Part shown: one piece after another, positions 50,838-58,872 of the stretch
Layout: every line of letters begins with the position of its first letter
How positions within the stretch are numbered: position 1 is the first letter of the stretch
NCBI RefSeq assembly: GCF_000213055.1
Contig: NZ_CM001165.1
Span: 4,238,945 to 4,302,944 of the forward strand
DNA from: Streptomyces sp. Tu6071
GTDB taxonomy: Bacteria; Actinomycetota; Actinomycetes; Streptomycetales; Streptomycetaceae
Reading direction: 5' to 3'
Length of the DNA stretch: 64,000 nt
Translations under genes and position numbers: made by a program
The notes under the pieces: generated by a model
Databases searched by the model: none
The model's input: the letters and a program-made list of their open reading frames with translations, nothing else
What the model was told of the DNA's origin: nothing

Positions 50838-51659
50838 TCAGGCCGCCGTGGCCGCCGTCGTGTCCGCCTGCGGCCTCAGGTGCCGGCCCAGGAAGCGGGC
50901 CGCGCTGTCCGCCTCGACGTGGCGCGGGAAGTCGACGTGCCTGCCCGCGTTGGCGTGCAGGCTCTTCTCGCGTGAGCCGAAGGCGTCGAAGAGGGCGAGG
51001 CACGCCTCGCGCGGGATGCGCTCGTCGTCCCACTGCACCGCGTACTCGACCGGCACGGTGATCCGCCGCGCGGCCTCCGTCAGCGCGTCGGGCCAGTGGA
51101 GGCCGAGGACGGCGGCCCTGATCCGGGGCTCGGCGGCCACGAGCGGGACGCCGATCGCGGTACCGAGACCGACGCCCGCGTACCCCACGGGCCCGCCGAT
51201 TCCCGGGAGTTCGAGGAGGGCGTCGAGGAGCGCGCGGTACTCCGGCACGGCGATCTCCGCGAGCCGGGCGTTGTACGGGACGACGACGGGGCCCTCGGGC
51301 GCGCCCGCCGCCTGCGCCTCGCGCAGCGCGGCGATGTCCCGCTCGTCCCGCTCCCCGCGCGGCCGGTCGCCGTGGCCGGGCGCGTCGAGCACGGCGACGT
51401 GGAAACCGAAACCGGTGACGAGACGGTGGGCGCGGCCCGTCATCGCGCGGTGCTTCTTGTGCGTGCCGCCGCCGTGGCCCAGGAGGACGAGCGGGGCGGG
51501 CGAGGGGGCGGGCGAGGGGGATGAGGCTCGCGAGGCGGACGGGGCGGTCGCGGCGGGCGGGGCGGGGGACCAGAGGACGCCGGGGATGTCGCCGAGGGCG
51601 AAGCAGCGGGTGAGCACGCCGTTCGCGGCGGACTCGGCGGTGAAGGCGAGAGAGTGCAC
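50838..51659 (-). CDS. Alpha/beta hydrolase (dienelactone-hydrolase-like)
   Basis: GTG 51659 is chosen because AAAGG lies eight bases upstream and the extra upstream codons look non-coding; the product has 273 residues. A Ser/Pro/Ala-rich stretch (TAPSASRASSPSPAPSPAPL) is followed by LVLLGHGGGTHKKHRAM (oxyanion), VAVLDAPGHGDRP, the nucleophile region VGYAGVGLGTAIGVPL (Gly in place of the usual Ser, G-x-G-x-G) and a late VPVEYAVQWDDERIPRE (Asp) and SLHANAGRHVDFP (His). The missing elbow Ser may mean an altered or lost catalytic function. The substrate is unknown. Confidence 0.8.
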   Translation of the reverse strand: MHSLAFTAESAANGVLTRCFALGDIPGVLWSPAPPAATAPSASRASSPSPAPSPAPLVLLGHGGGTHKKHRAMTGRAHRLVTGFGFHVAVLDAPGHGDRPRGERDERDIAALREAQAAGAPEGPVVVPYNARLAEIAVPEYRALLDALLELPGIGGPVGYAGVGLGTAIGVPLVAAEPRIRAAVLGLHWPDALTEAARRITVPVEYAVQWDDERIPREACLALFDAFGSREKSLHANAGRHVDFPRHVEADSAARFLGRHLRPQADTTAATAA

Positions 51660-51956
51660 GGTGGTGCCTTTCGGGAGTGCCAGGTGGTCAGGCGCTCCCG
51701 GCGGACCTACCTCGGCCGCCGGCCGTGACGCGAAAGGGGGAGCACCCACGTCGAAACAGCGTTCATGGGTCCCTCACCTCCTCGGGCGGTGTCACGGTCG
51801 GCCGCAAGCTATCAGCCGTGACCGGCCCTCCTCCACCCCTTTTCGGGGGACACCGGCCGAACCGCCCCCGAGCCCCCGCCCCGCCCTCGCCACGCCACCG
51901 CCGCGTCCCCGCTCGCCTTGCCGGAATGTCCCGTACCGGCCGGTTAACCTGCGCGG

Positions 51957-52469
51957 ATGAGTGAGACGAGCGGGCGCGCGAGTGGCGGGTACCAGGGCCG
52001 GATCAGGACCGCGCAACCCGAGGACCTGGTCGAGATCTACGCGATGGTGACCGAACTGGCCGCCTACCACGAGGCGTTGCACGAGCTGCGGGCCACCGAG
52101 GAGGAGATCGGCGAGGCGCTCTTCGGCGAGGACGCGATGGCGTGCGCGTACCTCGCTCAGACGCCGGACGGCGCGACGGCGGGCTTCGCGCTCTGGTACC
52201 GCAACTTCTCCACCTGGCGCGGGCGTCCCGGCATCTACCTGGAGGACCTCTACGTGCGCCCCACGTCCCGGGGCGGCGGCCACGGCAAGGCGCTGCTCGC
52301 CGCGCTCGCCCGGACGTGCGTGGAGCGCGGCTACGAACGCCTCGAATGGTCCGTACTCGACTCGAACACCTCGACCGTGGCCTTCTACGAGTCCATGGGC
52401 GCCCTGCCGCACACGGGTTGGACCGAGTACCGGCTCACCGGCGAAAGCCTGCGGCGGATGGGGAGCTGA
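51957..52469 (+). CDS. GNAT acetyltransferase, diamine-acetyltransferase-like
   Basis: ATG 51957 gives 170 residues. The whole GNAT fold is present: RTAQPEDLVEIYAMVTELA, GFALWYRNFSTWRGRPGIYL, the acetyl-CoA motif EDLYVRPTSRGGGHGKALL and EWSVLDSNTSTVAFYESMGA. The FSTW...YLEDLYV segment is characteristic of SAT1/diamine N-acetyltransferase-like enzymes, which acetylate polyamines or similar amines. Known reaction: acetyl-CoA plus a polyamine or related amine. No partner gene is evident. Confidence 0.88.
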   Translation: MSETSGRASGGYQGRIRTAQPEDLVEIYAMVTELAAYHEALHELRATEEEIGEALFGEDAMACAYLAQTPDGATAGFALWYRNFSTWRGRPGIYLEDLYVRPTSRGGGHGKALLAALARTCVERGYERLEWSVLDSNTSTVAFYESMGALPHTGWTEYRLTGESLRRMGS

Positions 52470-52484
52470 GGGCCCGGCGGGCAC

Positions 52485-52784
52485 TCAGCGGGCGCCGTCC
52501 TCCCACGGGTTCGCCCAGTCGCACACGGGGCAGGCGTAGCGGCCGTTGAGCCCGGCGACGAGGGTGCCGCAGCGCTGGCAGGGCGTCTGCGTGAGCCGCA
52601 GCGCGGCGCGGACGGGGGCCGGGACTTCCGGGGCGGCATCGGCGGGCGCCCCGGGCGAGGAGCCGCCCGGTAAGGCGGCCTCCGGCGCCCCGTCCTCGGG
52701 GGTGTCCGGCGCGGGGGTGTCCTGGGAGGGTGGGCCCGGCGCGGGGGCTGCCGGGGCGGGGAGTTCCTGGGCGGAATCCGTCAT
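52485..52784 (-). CDS. Small zinc-ribbon-like protein with Pro/Ala-rich N-terminus
   Basis: ATG 52784 gives 99 residues. The first 60 are Pro/Ala/Gly-rich and low in complexity; the C-terminal part has CQRCGTLVAGLNGRYACPVC followed by DWANPWEDG. The two CxxC pairs (C-x2-C ... C-x2-C) form a rubredoxin-knuckle-like zinc site. Convergent with the GNAT gene. Function unknown. Confidence 0.75.
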   Translation of the reverse strand: MTDSAQELPAPAAPAPGPPSQDTPAPDTPEDGAPEAALPGGSSPGAPADAAPEVPAPVRAALRLTQTPCQRCGTLVAGLNGRYACPVCDWANPWEDGAR

Positions 52785-52842
52785 GTGGGCACATTAACCG
52801 GCCACGGGCCCGGTAGATACGCCTCCGCTTGCACGGACCGCA

Positions 52843-52945
52843 CGGTTCCGGGCGGGATGGGGGCCTTCAGGCCGCACGGTTCCGGACGGGGCCGGGTCCG
52901 CAAGCCGTACGGTTCCGGGCGGGGCCGGGTCCTCACGGGTTCCAG
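52843..52945. repeat. Tandem repeat of about 33 bp, three copies
   Basis: The core GCACGGTTCCGGGCGGGGCC (variants GTACGG and GGACGG) plus a GGGTCCTCA-like tail is repeated three times, degenerating rightward. The reverse complement shares its CCGTGAGG...CGGCCCCG core with the repeat at 57421-57530. Non-coding. Confidence 0.75.
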
Positions 52946-53018
52946 GACGGCCTTCCGGAATCGGCCTCGTGGACCGCCTCCCCCGCCCCCTGTCAGTCCC
53001 CTACGGCACAGTGGCCCC

Positions 53019-53738
53019 ATGACCTCTCGCTCGACCCGTCCCCGCTCCACCGCCCCGCGCCCCGCGCGGCGCACGCCCGCCGTACGGCCGCCGCGCAGGC
53101 CGGAGTTGCGGCTGCCCCCGCTCGTCGAACCGCCCGGCTGGGGGCTCGTGCCTGACGGGGACTACGACGGCGTCGAGTGGCGGGGGGACGCGCTCGACGA
53201 CGGGGACGGCGGCGGCGCCTCGTTCCTCGACTGCCTCCTGAGCGACTGCGGCCTCGGCGGCACACGCCTGACGCGCGCGCGGTTCGTGGACTCGCGCCTC
53301 GAAGCCGTACGGGGTGTTGGGACGCAGCTCGCCGAGGCCACGCTGCGCGACGTCGAGGTGATCGACGCGCGACTCGGCGGGACGCAGGCGCACGGGGCCG
53401 TGCTCGAACGGGTCGTGGTGCGCGGCGGGAAACTCGACTACCTCAATCTGCGCGGCGCGAAGCTCAAGGACGTCGTCTTCGAGGCGTGCGTGCTCGTCGA
53501 GCCCGACTTCGGCGGGGCGAGCCTGGAGCGGGTCGCGTTCGTGGACTGCGTCGTGAAGGGCGCGGACTTCAACAAGGTGACGCTCAAGGACGTGGACCTG
53601 CGCCGGGCCGCCGAACTGGGCGTCGCCGCCGGGATCGGCGGGCTGCGCGGCGCGGCGATCAGCCCGGACCAGCTCATCGACCTCGCGCCCGCACTCGCCG
53701 CCGAGCTGGGGATGCGGGTCCTGGACCTGGGGGAGTGA
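53019..53738 (+). CDS. Pentapeptide-repeat protein
   Basis: ATG 53019 gives 239 residues. After an Arg/Pro-rich start and PPLVEPPGWGLVPDGDYDGV, residues about 75-200 are built of A(D/N)LXX-like repeats: SFLDCLLSDCGLGGTRLTRA, RFVDSRLEAVRGV, KLDYLNLRGAKLKDVVFEAC and ADFNKVTLKDVDLRRA, giving a right-handed quadrilateral beta-helix. The end (GISPDQLIDLAPALAAELGM-like) caps the helix. Known relatives such as Qnr and MfpA mimic DNA and protect gyrase, but most Streptomyces members have unknown roles. Confidence 0.88.
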   Translation: MTSRSTRPRSTAPRPARRTPAVRPPRRPELRLPPLVEPPGWGLVPDGDYDGVEWRGDALDDGDGGGASFLDCLLSDCGLGGTRLTRARFVDSRLEAVRGVGTQLAEATLRDVEVIDARLGGTQAHGAVLERVVVRGGKLDYLNLRGAKLKDVVFEACVLVEPDFGGASLERVAFVDCVVKGADFNKVTLKDVDLRRAAELGVAAGIGGLRGAAISPDQLIDLAPALAAELGMRVLDLGE

Positions 53739-53742
53739 GGGC

Positions 53743-54372
53743 TCAGGACACGCGCGGGAAGCGGGCCCGCAGGTCCCACACCAGCGGGTTCTCGTCCAGC
53801 TCCTCGTGCATCTCGGTGAGATCGGCGAGCAGGTCGTGGAGGAAGTCCCGGGCCTCCCGGCGCAGTTCGGCGTGCGCGAAGCTCAGCGGGCGCTCGCTCT
53901 CGGGGCGCCACTCGGCCTCGATGTCGACCCAGCCGAAGCGGCGCGCGAAGAGCAGCCGGTCCGCCGACTCGGTGAAGTCCAGCTCCGCGTACTGCGGCCT
54001 GCTCGCCCGGCTCCCCATCGGGTCCTGGTCGAGCAGCTCGGCGATGTCGCACAGCGCCCACGCGAAGTCGAGCACCGGCACCCACCCCCAGGCCGTCGCC
54101 AGCTCCCGGTCCTCCTCCGTGTCCGCGAGATACACGTCCCCGAGAAAAAGGTCGTGCCGCAGCGCGTACCGGTCGGCGCGCCGGTAGTCGGTCTGCGGCG
54201 AGTCGGGATGGCGGCGGGAGAGGGCGTAACCGATGTCGAGCACGGAGGAAATGGTGTCACGGAGCCGCGAGAGGCGGCCGAGGGGCAGGAACGGGCGCGG
54301 GTTCCCCGCCCTGGACGCGCTCGCCCGGCAGGCTCGCGGCGGGCTCGCCGCAGGCTCGGAGGGGGTCCGCAC
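53743..54372 (-). CDS. Hypothetical protein
   Basis: GTG 54372 has GGAG five bases before it and is preferred to more distant ATGs; the product has 209 residues. The last 150 residues are protein-like: RLRDTISSVLDIGYALSRRH, DSPQTDYRRADRYALRHDLF, LGDVYLADTEEDRELATAWG, WALCDIAELLDQDP and a long helical end with REARDFLHDLLADLTEMHEE. The protein is rich in Asp, Glu, Trp and Arg and has no membrane helix. I do not recognise it. The acidic, helical nature might suit an immunity-type or antitoxin-type protein, but nothing in the context supports this. Confidence 0.7.
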   Translation of the reverse strand: MRTPSEPAASPPRACRASASRAGNPRPFLPLGRLSRLRDTISSVLDIGYALSRRHPDSPQTDYRRADRYALRHDLFLGDVYLADTEEDRELATAWGWVPVLDFAWALCDIAELLDQDPMGSRASRPQYAELDFTESADRLLFARRFGWVDIEAEWRPESERPLSFAHAELRREARDFLHDLLADLTEMHEELDENPLVWDLRARFPRVS

Positions 54373-54478
54373 GGCAACTCCATGACGGGGCGTGCCCGGT
54401 TCGGGTGAAGAGCCTCGGCTTCGCGGGCGGGTTTCCCGCATACGCTGAAAACTGTCGCTGAAGCGAAGGAGGTTCGCC

Positions 54479-55117
54479 GTGGCAGAGCCAGTCCCCGAGT
54501 ACGAGTCCACGTCGGCCGAGCCGGACCAGTGGGCGCATCGTGCGTCCCTCCTGGCCGAGCTGGCCGGCTCCAGCCTGCCGGCCCCCTCGGTCGACGCGGC
54601 CTTCGAGGTATTCAGCGCCGCTGCCCCCAAGGGATGGCGCGTGGAGCTGGTCGAAGGGGAAATCCACGTGGCACCACCGGCGAACGGCGAGCACGAGGAG
54701 ATGGTCTCGGAACTGAGCGGTCAGGCCCGGGACCACCGCCGTGATCTCGCCCGCTACACCGGGATCGGCCTCCGGGTGCCCGGCGCCTCTGGCAGCGGGC
54801 GAGTCATCCCCGACCTCGTCCTTGCCCCTCGCGGGAGCTTCGCCGACCGGCAGGAATGGCACGACCCCTCGCCCGTGCTGCTCGCCGCCGAGGTGACATC
54901 CCCCTCCACAGCCGCCAATGACCGCGTGCGCAAGATCCGGGGCTACGCACGGGCGGGTATCCCCGTCTACCTCGTGGTGGATCGCGAGGCGGCCCACATC
55001 GTCGTCTGCACCCGTCCCTCCGGTGACGACTACCGCCAGAAGACCACCTACAAGGTGGGCGACCCCGTCCCACTCCCCGAGCCGGTCGGCTTCACACTCG
55101 ACTCGGGGCAGCTGTGA
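54479..55117 (+). CDS. Uma2-family (DUF820) PD-(D/E)XK nuclease-fold protein
   Basis: GTG 54479 follows the perfect site GAAGGAGG; 212 residues. After a 55-residue head, GWRVELVEGEIHVAPPANGE, GRVIPDLVLAPRG (Pro-Asp-Leu), LLAAEVTSPSTAANDRVRKI and RGYARAGIPVYLVVDREAAH form the Uma2 core with Asp and Glu-x-x-Ser...Lys metal-site residues. Known: very abundant in Streptomyces and cyanobacteria, predicted restriction-endonuclease fold, biological role not settled. Upstream is a divergent hypothetical gene. Confidence 0.92.
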   Translation: MAEPVPEYESTSAEPDQWAHRASLLAELAGSSLPAPSVDAAFEVFSAAAPKGWRVELVEGEIHVAPPANGEHEEMVSELSGQARDHRRDLARYTGIGLRVPGASGSGRVIPDLVLAPRGSFADRQEWHDPSPVLLAAEVTSPSTAANDRVRKIRGYARAGIPVYLVVDREAAHIVVCTRPSGDDYRQKTTYKVGDPVPLPEPVGFTLDSGQL

Positions 55118-55192
55118 GGCCGGGCCGAGACCAGCCAGGCCGAGTCCCGACCGCTTAGCCGAGCCCACTCCGCCCGGCCCCGCCCGGGCCGC

Positions 55193-55855
55193 TCACTCCA
55201 GCAGTCGTTGTTCCTTCGCCACCGCCACCGCTCCGGCTCGCGTGTCCACGCCCAGTTTCTGGTAGACGCGGCCCAGGTGGGTCTTCACCGTGGCCTCGCT
55301 GATGTGCAGGGCGCGGGCGATGTCGCGGTTGCCGAGGCCCTGGGAGAGCTGCGCGAGGATGTCGCGCTCGCGGGGGGTCAGCTCGGGGCGCGGGGCGCGC
55401 AGGTGGGCGAGGACGCGGTGGGCGACGGGCGGCGAGAGCGCCGTACGCCCCTGCGCCGCCGCGTGGATCGCCGCGAACAGCTCCTCCGGGCGCTCCGCCT
55501 TGAGGAGGTAGCCCGTCGCGCCCGCGTTCACCGCGCGCGTGACGTCCGCGTCCGTGTCGTACGTCGTGAGGACGAGGACGCGCGGCGGAGCGGGCAGCGC
55601 GAGCAGCCGCCGGGTCGCCTCGACACCGTCGATGCCCGGACCGAGTTGGAGGTCCATGAGCACGAGGTCGGGACGGAGCTTCGCCGCCAGCGCCACCGCC
55701 TCCTCGCCGCTCCCCGCCTCCCCGCTCACCTCGATGCCCGCCGCGCTCGCGAGCAGGGCGCGCAGCCCGGCCCGTACGACGGCGTGGTCGTCGCACAGGA
55801 GGAGCCGCACGGGGGTGCCGGGCGTCGCGGGGTCGGTCGCGGTGGTGTCCGTCAT
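55193..55855 (-). CDS. senR: NarL-type response regulator, SenR-like
   Basis: ATG 55855 overlaps the kinase stop (ATGA). The product has 220 residues. Receiver domain: acidic pair Asp22-Asp23 (LLLCDDHAVVRAG), phosphoacceptor Asp68 (LVLMDLQLG), then VLTTYDTDADV and the Lys in GYLLKAERPEELF. The LuxR/NarL HTH is LTPRERDILAQLSQGLGNRD followed by IARALHISEATVKTHLGRVY. With the upstream kinase and the divergent HbpS gene this matches the Streptomyces SenS/SenR system, which regulates the response to haem and oxidative stress. The gene name is by synteny and should be confirmed. Confidence 0.85.
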   Translation of the reverse strand: MTDTTATDPATPGTPVRLLLCDDHAVVRAGLRALLASAAGIEVSGEAGSGEEAVALAAKLRPDLVLMDLQLGPGIDGVEATRRLLALPAPPRVLVLTTYDTDADVTRAVNAGATGYLLKAERPEELFAAIHAAAQGRTALSPPVAHRVLAHLRAPRPELTPRERDILAQLSQGLGNRDIARALHISEATVKTHLGRVYQKLGVDTRAGAVAVAKEQRLLE

Positions 55856-57135
55856 GGGGTGGGCCCTTCGGTCGGTCCGGTGGAGAACGTTCGTTCCGGC
55901 TCGTCCCCGTCCCGCCACTCGTGCAGCGGGACCCGCGCCGTCAGGACCGTGCCCTCACCCGGCGCCGACTCGACGGCGAGCGTCCCGCCGAGCTGCTGGA
56001 GGCGCGCCCGCGTCGCGGGGAGCCCGTGGCCGCGCGGCCCGCGCGCTCGCGCCGCCAGGTCGGGCACGAAGCCCCTGCCGTCGTCCGCGACGTCGAGGAA
56101 CGCGAGGTCGTCGAGCAGGGTCAGCGTGAGCGTCGCCGTACGGGCGCGCGCGTGCTCCCGTACGTTCGCGAGCGCCCCCTGCGCCGTCCGCAGCAGCGCC
56201 GAGGCCACCCGGTCCGGCAGGACGGCCGGGCCCGCCCCCGTCTCGTCGTGCACCTCGGCCCGCACCGCGAGCCCGTCGTGCGAGGACCGCGCCGCGAGCG
56301 CGGTGAGTGCCGCCCCCAGGTCCGTACCGCCCGCGAGCCCCGCCGGACCGAGGTCGTGCACGAGCCGCCGCGCCTCCGCGAGCCCCTCGGCCGCGATCCC
56401 GGCGGCCGTGCGCACGTGGGCGCGGGCCGCCTCCGGGTCGCGGTCCCACTGGCGTTCGGCGGCCTGGAGCAGCATCCGCTGGCTGGAGAGGCCCTGCGCG
56501 AGCGTGTCGTGAATCTCGCCCGAGAGCCGCTGCCGTTCGGCGAGCGTGCCCTCGCGGCGTTCCGTCGCGGCGAGTTCCCTGCGCGTGCGCACGAGGTCGT
56601 CGATGAGCGCGCCGCGCCGCGCCGACTCGCGGCTCAGGTGCAGGAACACCCCGGTCGCGAGCGCCGCGACGACCGGCGGGAGCAGCACGAGGTTGGGGTC
56701 GAAGCCGTCCGCGAGCCGCAGTTCGGCGAGCACGACGAGCGCCGTGAGCGCGGTGATCGCCGCGAGCGCCGCCCGCACGGGCAGCACGCGCAGCGCCGTG
56801 TGCACGAGCGGGATCGCGCACCACGCGAAGCTCGGCGCGAGCAGCACGACGACCGCCCAGCACACCGCGACCACCCCGAGCCGCCCCCGCCGCGCCCGCG
56901 CGGACCCGCCCCGTACGAGCTGCGTCCCCGCGAGCACGACGCTCAGCGCCACGACCCACGACAGCCGCCCGCTGTCGCCGTGCCGCAGCACGTAGCGCAG
57001 CAGCGCGCCCGCGAGCAGCGCGAGGAAGGCGACGGTGAGGAGCGCGGTGAGCCGCCGCTCATCGGCCTCGGCGGCCTCGTCGGCCGCGTCGGCCCGGGAG
57101 GCGGGAAAGGGGGCGGCGGTCTGCGGTGGGGGCAT
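55852..57135 (-). CDS. senS: Histidine kinase, SenS-like
   Basis: ATG 57135 gives 427 residues. The N-terminal region holds about five membrane helices (ALLTVAFLALLAGALLRYVL, LSWVVALSVVLAG, VVAVCWAVVVLLAPSFAW and so on) with short outside loops. The phospho-accepting His209 is in ERQRLSGEIHDTLAQGLSSQ (HisKA_3). The HATPase part has ALANVREHARARTATLTL, FLDVADDGRGFVPD and GHGLPATRARLQQLGG. In S. reticuli SenS senses with the outside protein HbpS; here the gene is divergent from an HbpS homologue 440 bp away. Confidence 0.87.
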   Translation of the reverse strand: MPPPQTAAPFPASRADAADEAAEADERRLTALLTVAFLALLAGALLRYVLRHGDSGRLSWVVALSVVLAGTQLVRGGSARARRGRLGVVAVCWAVVVLLAPSFAWCAIPLVHTALRVLPVRAALAAITALTALVVLAELRLADGFDPNLVLLPPVVAALATGVFLHLSRESARRGALIDDLVRTRRELAATERREGTLAERQRLSGEIHDTLAQGLSSQRMLLQAAERQWDRDPEAARAHVRTAAGIAAEGLAEARRLVHDLGPAGLAGGTDLGAALTALAARSSHDGLAVRAEVHDETGAGPAVLPDRVASALLRTAQGALANVREHARARTATLTLTLLDDLAFLDVADDGRGFVPDLAARARGPRGHGLPATRARLQQLGGTLAVESAPGEGTVLTARVPLHEWRDGDEPERTFSTGPTEGPTP

Positions 57136-57579
57136 GGGCGGGGGTCCTGTGGGGAGCGGGTGGGCGGGGAGCGGGGAGCCGGGTGGGTGGCGGTACGGGT
57201 CGGCGGTGCGGGACGGGGGACGGCGGTACGTGGCGGGTCGGCGGTACGGGGGCGGGGCGGCCCCCTTCGATCATCGCGCCGGGCGCGGGGCCGCGCATCA
57301 ACCGATCGGCCGACCCGGGGGCCCGCCGGTCGGGGCGCGGGGAGTGGCCGGGCGGGCGACGGGACGGGCGGGTGCGGGCGGCCAGGCTGGAGGAGCGGGA
57401 GCCGCCGGAGGAACGGCGGTCCCGTGAGGCCGGACCCGGTCCCGTACCCGTGAGGCCGCAGGACCGGCCCCGCACCCGTGAGGTCGCGGGACCGGCCCCG
57501 TACCCGTGAGGCCCGGCCTCCGACCCGCGAGGGCCGGCCCGGTCCTCGTACCCCCGACGCACACCCCTGGAGCGCACTC
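57136..57579. other. 444-bp divergent region between the kinase and hbpS genes
   Basis: Mostly G-rich low-complexity DNA, then the tandem repeat at 57421-57530 that ends about 50 bp before the hbpS start. The region must contain both promoters, but I cannot place them. Confidence 0.5.
57421..57530. repeat. Tandem repeat of about 28 bp upstream of hbpS
   Basis: CCCGTGAGGCCGGACCCGG, CCCGTGAGGCCGCAGGACCG, CCCGTGAGGTCGCGGGACCG and CCCGTGAGGCCC begin successive units, each with a CGGACC/GGTCC-like inverted element. Because of its position it may influence hbpS expression. Confidence 0.75.
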
Positions 57580-58152
57580 ATGTCCCTCACCCTCCGCACC
57601 CGCCGCAGCCGCCTTCTCGCCGGTGGCACCCTCGTCGCCGCGCTCGGCACCGCCGGCGTGCTCGGCACCGTCTCCGCGAACGCCGAGTCCCCGCAGTCCC
57701 GCCCCGCCGCCTCCGCGGCTCCGGCCGCCGACGCCTCGGGCCGCGACACGACCACCACGACGCACCTCACGACCGCCGCCGCGACCCGCGCCGCGCAGGC
57801 CGCGCTCGACGCCGCCCACCGCGCCCACCAGAACGTCTCGGTCGCCGTCGTCGACCGCGACGGGCGCACGCTCGTCACGCTGCGCGGCGACGGCGCGGGC
57901 CCGCAGTCCTACGAGTCGGCCGTGAAGAAGGCGTACACCGCCGTGTCGTGGAACGCCCCCACCTCCGCGCTCGTCAAGCGCCTCGACTCCGCGCCGACCC
58001 TCAAGGACATCCCGGGCACGCTCTTCCTCGCGGGCGGCGCCCCGGTCACCGCGAAGGGCGCGCCGGTCGCGGCGGTCGGTGTCGCGGGCGCGCCGAGCGG
58101 CGACCAGGACGAGACGTTCGCGAAGGCGGGTGTCGCCGCGCTGGGCAGGTGA
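57580..58152 (+). CDS. hbpS: Extracellular haem-binding protein, HbpS-like
   Basis: ATG 57580 has GGAG eight bases upstream; 190 residues. Signal peptide: TRRSRLLAGGTLVAALGTAG then SANA. The mature part is the HbpS/GlcG fold: LTTAAATRAAQAALDAAHRA, VSVAVVDRDGRTLVTLRGDG, SYESAVKKAYTAVSWNAPTS, IPGTLFLAGGAPVTAKGAPV and VGVAGAPSGDQDETFAKAGV. Known: in S. reticuli HbpS is secreted as an octamer, binds haem and iron, and modulates SenS activity under redox stress. Divergence from senS-like and senR-like genes is the known arrangement, so function is well supported by context. Confidence 0.88.
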   Translation: MSLTLRTRRSRLLAGGTLVAALGTAGVLGTVSANAESPQSRPAASAAPAADASGRDTTTTTHLTTAAATRAAQAALDAAHRAHQNVSVAVVDRDGRTLVTLRGDGAGPQSYESAVKKAYTAVSWNAPTSALVKRLDSAPTLKDIPGTLFLAGGAPVTAKGAPVAAVGVAGAPSGDQDETFAKAGVAALGR

Positions 58153-58197
58153 GATGAAGTAGGACCCGTCCCCGTCCCGTACCCGCAGGAGCCACCC

Positions 58198-58872
58198 ATG
58201 TCAGGAACCCAGTCCCCCGCTGCCGCCCTCCTCCTCGCCGCGGCCCGCACGGGCGACGCGGACAGCGTCCGCCGCGCGCTCGCGGACGGGGCGGACCCGG
58301 AGGTGCGGGACGAGGCGCGGCGCACGCCGCTGCTGCTCGCGGCGCAGGGCGACCACGTCGCGGCGGCCCAGGTGCTCGTCGCCGCGGGCGCCGACCCGAA
58401 CGCGCAGGACACGCGGCTGGAGAGCGCGTGGCTCGCCACCGGCGTCACGGGCAGCGTCGCGATGATGCGCGCGCTGCTTCCCGCCGGACCGGATGTGCGG
58501 CTGCGCAATCGTTTCGGCGGGATCGCGCTCATCCCGGCGAGCGAGCGCGGGAACGTCGCGTACGTCGAGGCCGCGCTGCGCGAGACGGGTATGGACGTCA
58601 ACCACGTGAACCGGCTCGGCTGGACCGCGCTCCTGGAGGCCGTGATCCTCGGCGACGGCGGCGCCGCGCACGAGGAGATCGTGCGGCTCCTGCTCGCGGC
58701 GGGCGCGCGCCCCGACCTCGCGGACGGCGAGGGCGTCACGGCCCGGGAGCACGCGGAGCGGCGCGGGTTCGCCGGGATGGCGGCGCTGCTGGCGGCGGCG
58801 GAGAGCGGGTCCCCGGCCGGGACCGGGGGTCCGGCGGAGGCCGGGCGGACCGGGGACGGAGCGGCCGGATGA
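58198..58872 (+). CDS. Ankyrin-repeat protein
   Basis: ATG 58198 behind AGGAG; 224 residues. Ankyrin repeats fill about residues 8-200: LLLAAARTGDADSVRRALAD, TPLLLAAQGDHVAAAQVLVA, AYVEAALRETGMDVNHVNRL, GWTALLEAVILGDGG and RLLLAAGARPDLADGEG. There is no signal peptide. The final 25 residues are Gly/Ala-rich. An ATGA overlap couples it to the next gene for a lipoprotein. Similar cytosolic ankyrin proteins accompany catalases in Streptomyces, but no catalase gene is in view. The partner is unknown. Confidence 0.88.
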   Translation: MSGTQSPAAALLLAAARTGDADSVRRALADGADPEVRDEARRTPLLLAAQGDHVAAAQVLVAAGADPNAQDTRLESAWLATGVTGSVAMMRALLPAGPDVRLRNRFGGIALIPASERGNVAYVEAALRETGMDVNHVNRLGWTALLEAVILGDGGAAHEEIVRLLLAAGARPDLADGEGVTAREHAERRGFAGMAALLAAAESGSPAGTGGPAEAGRTGDGAAG

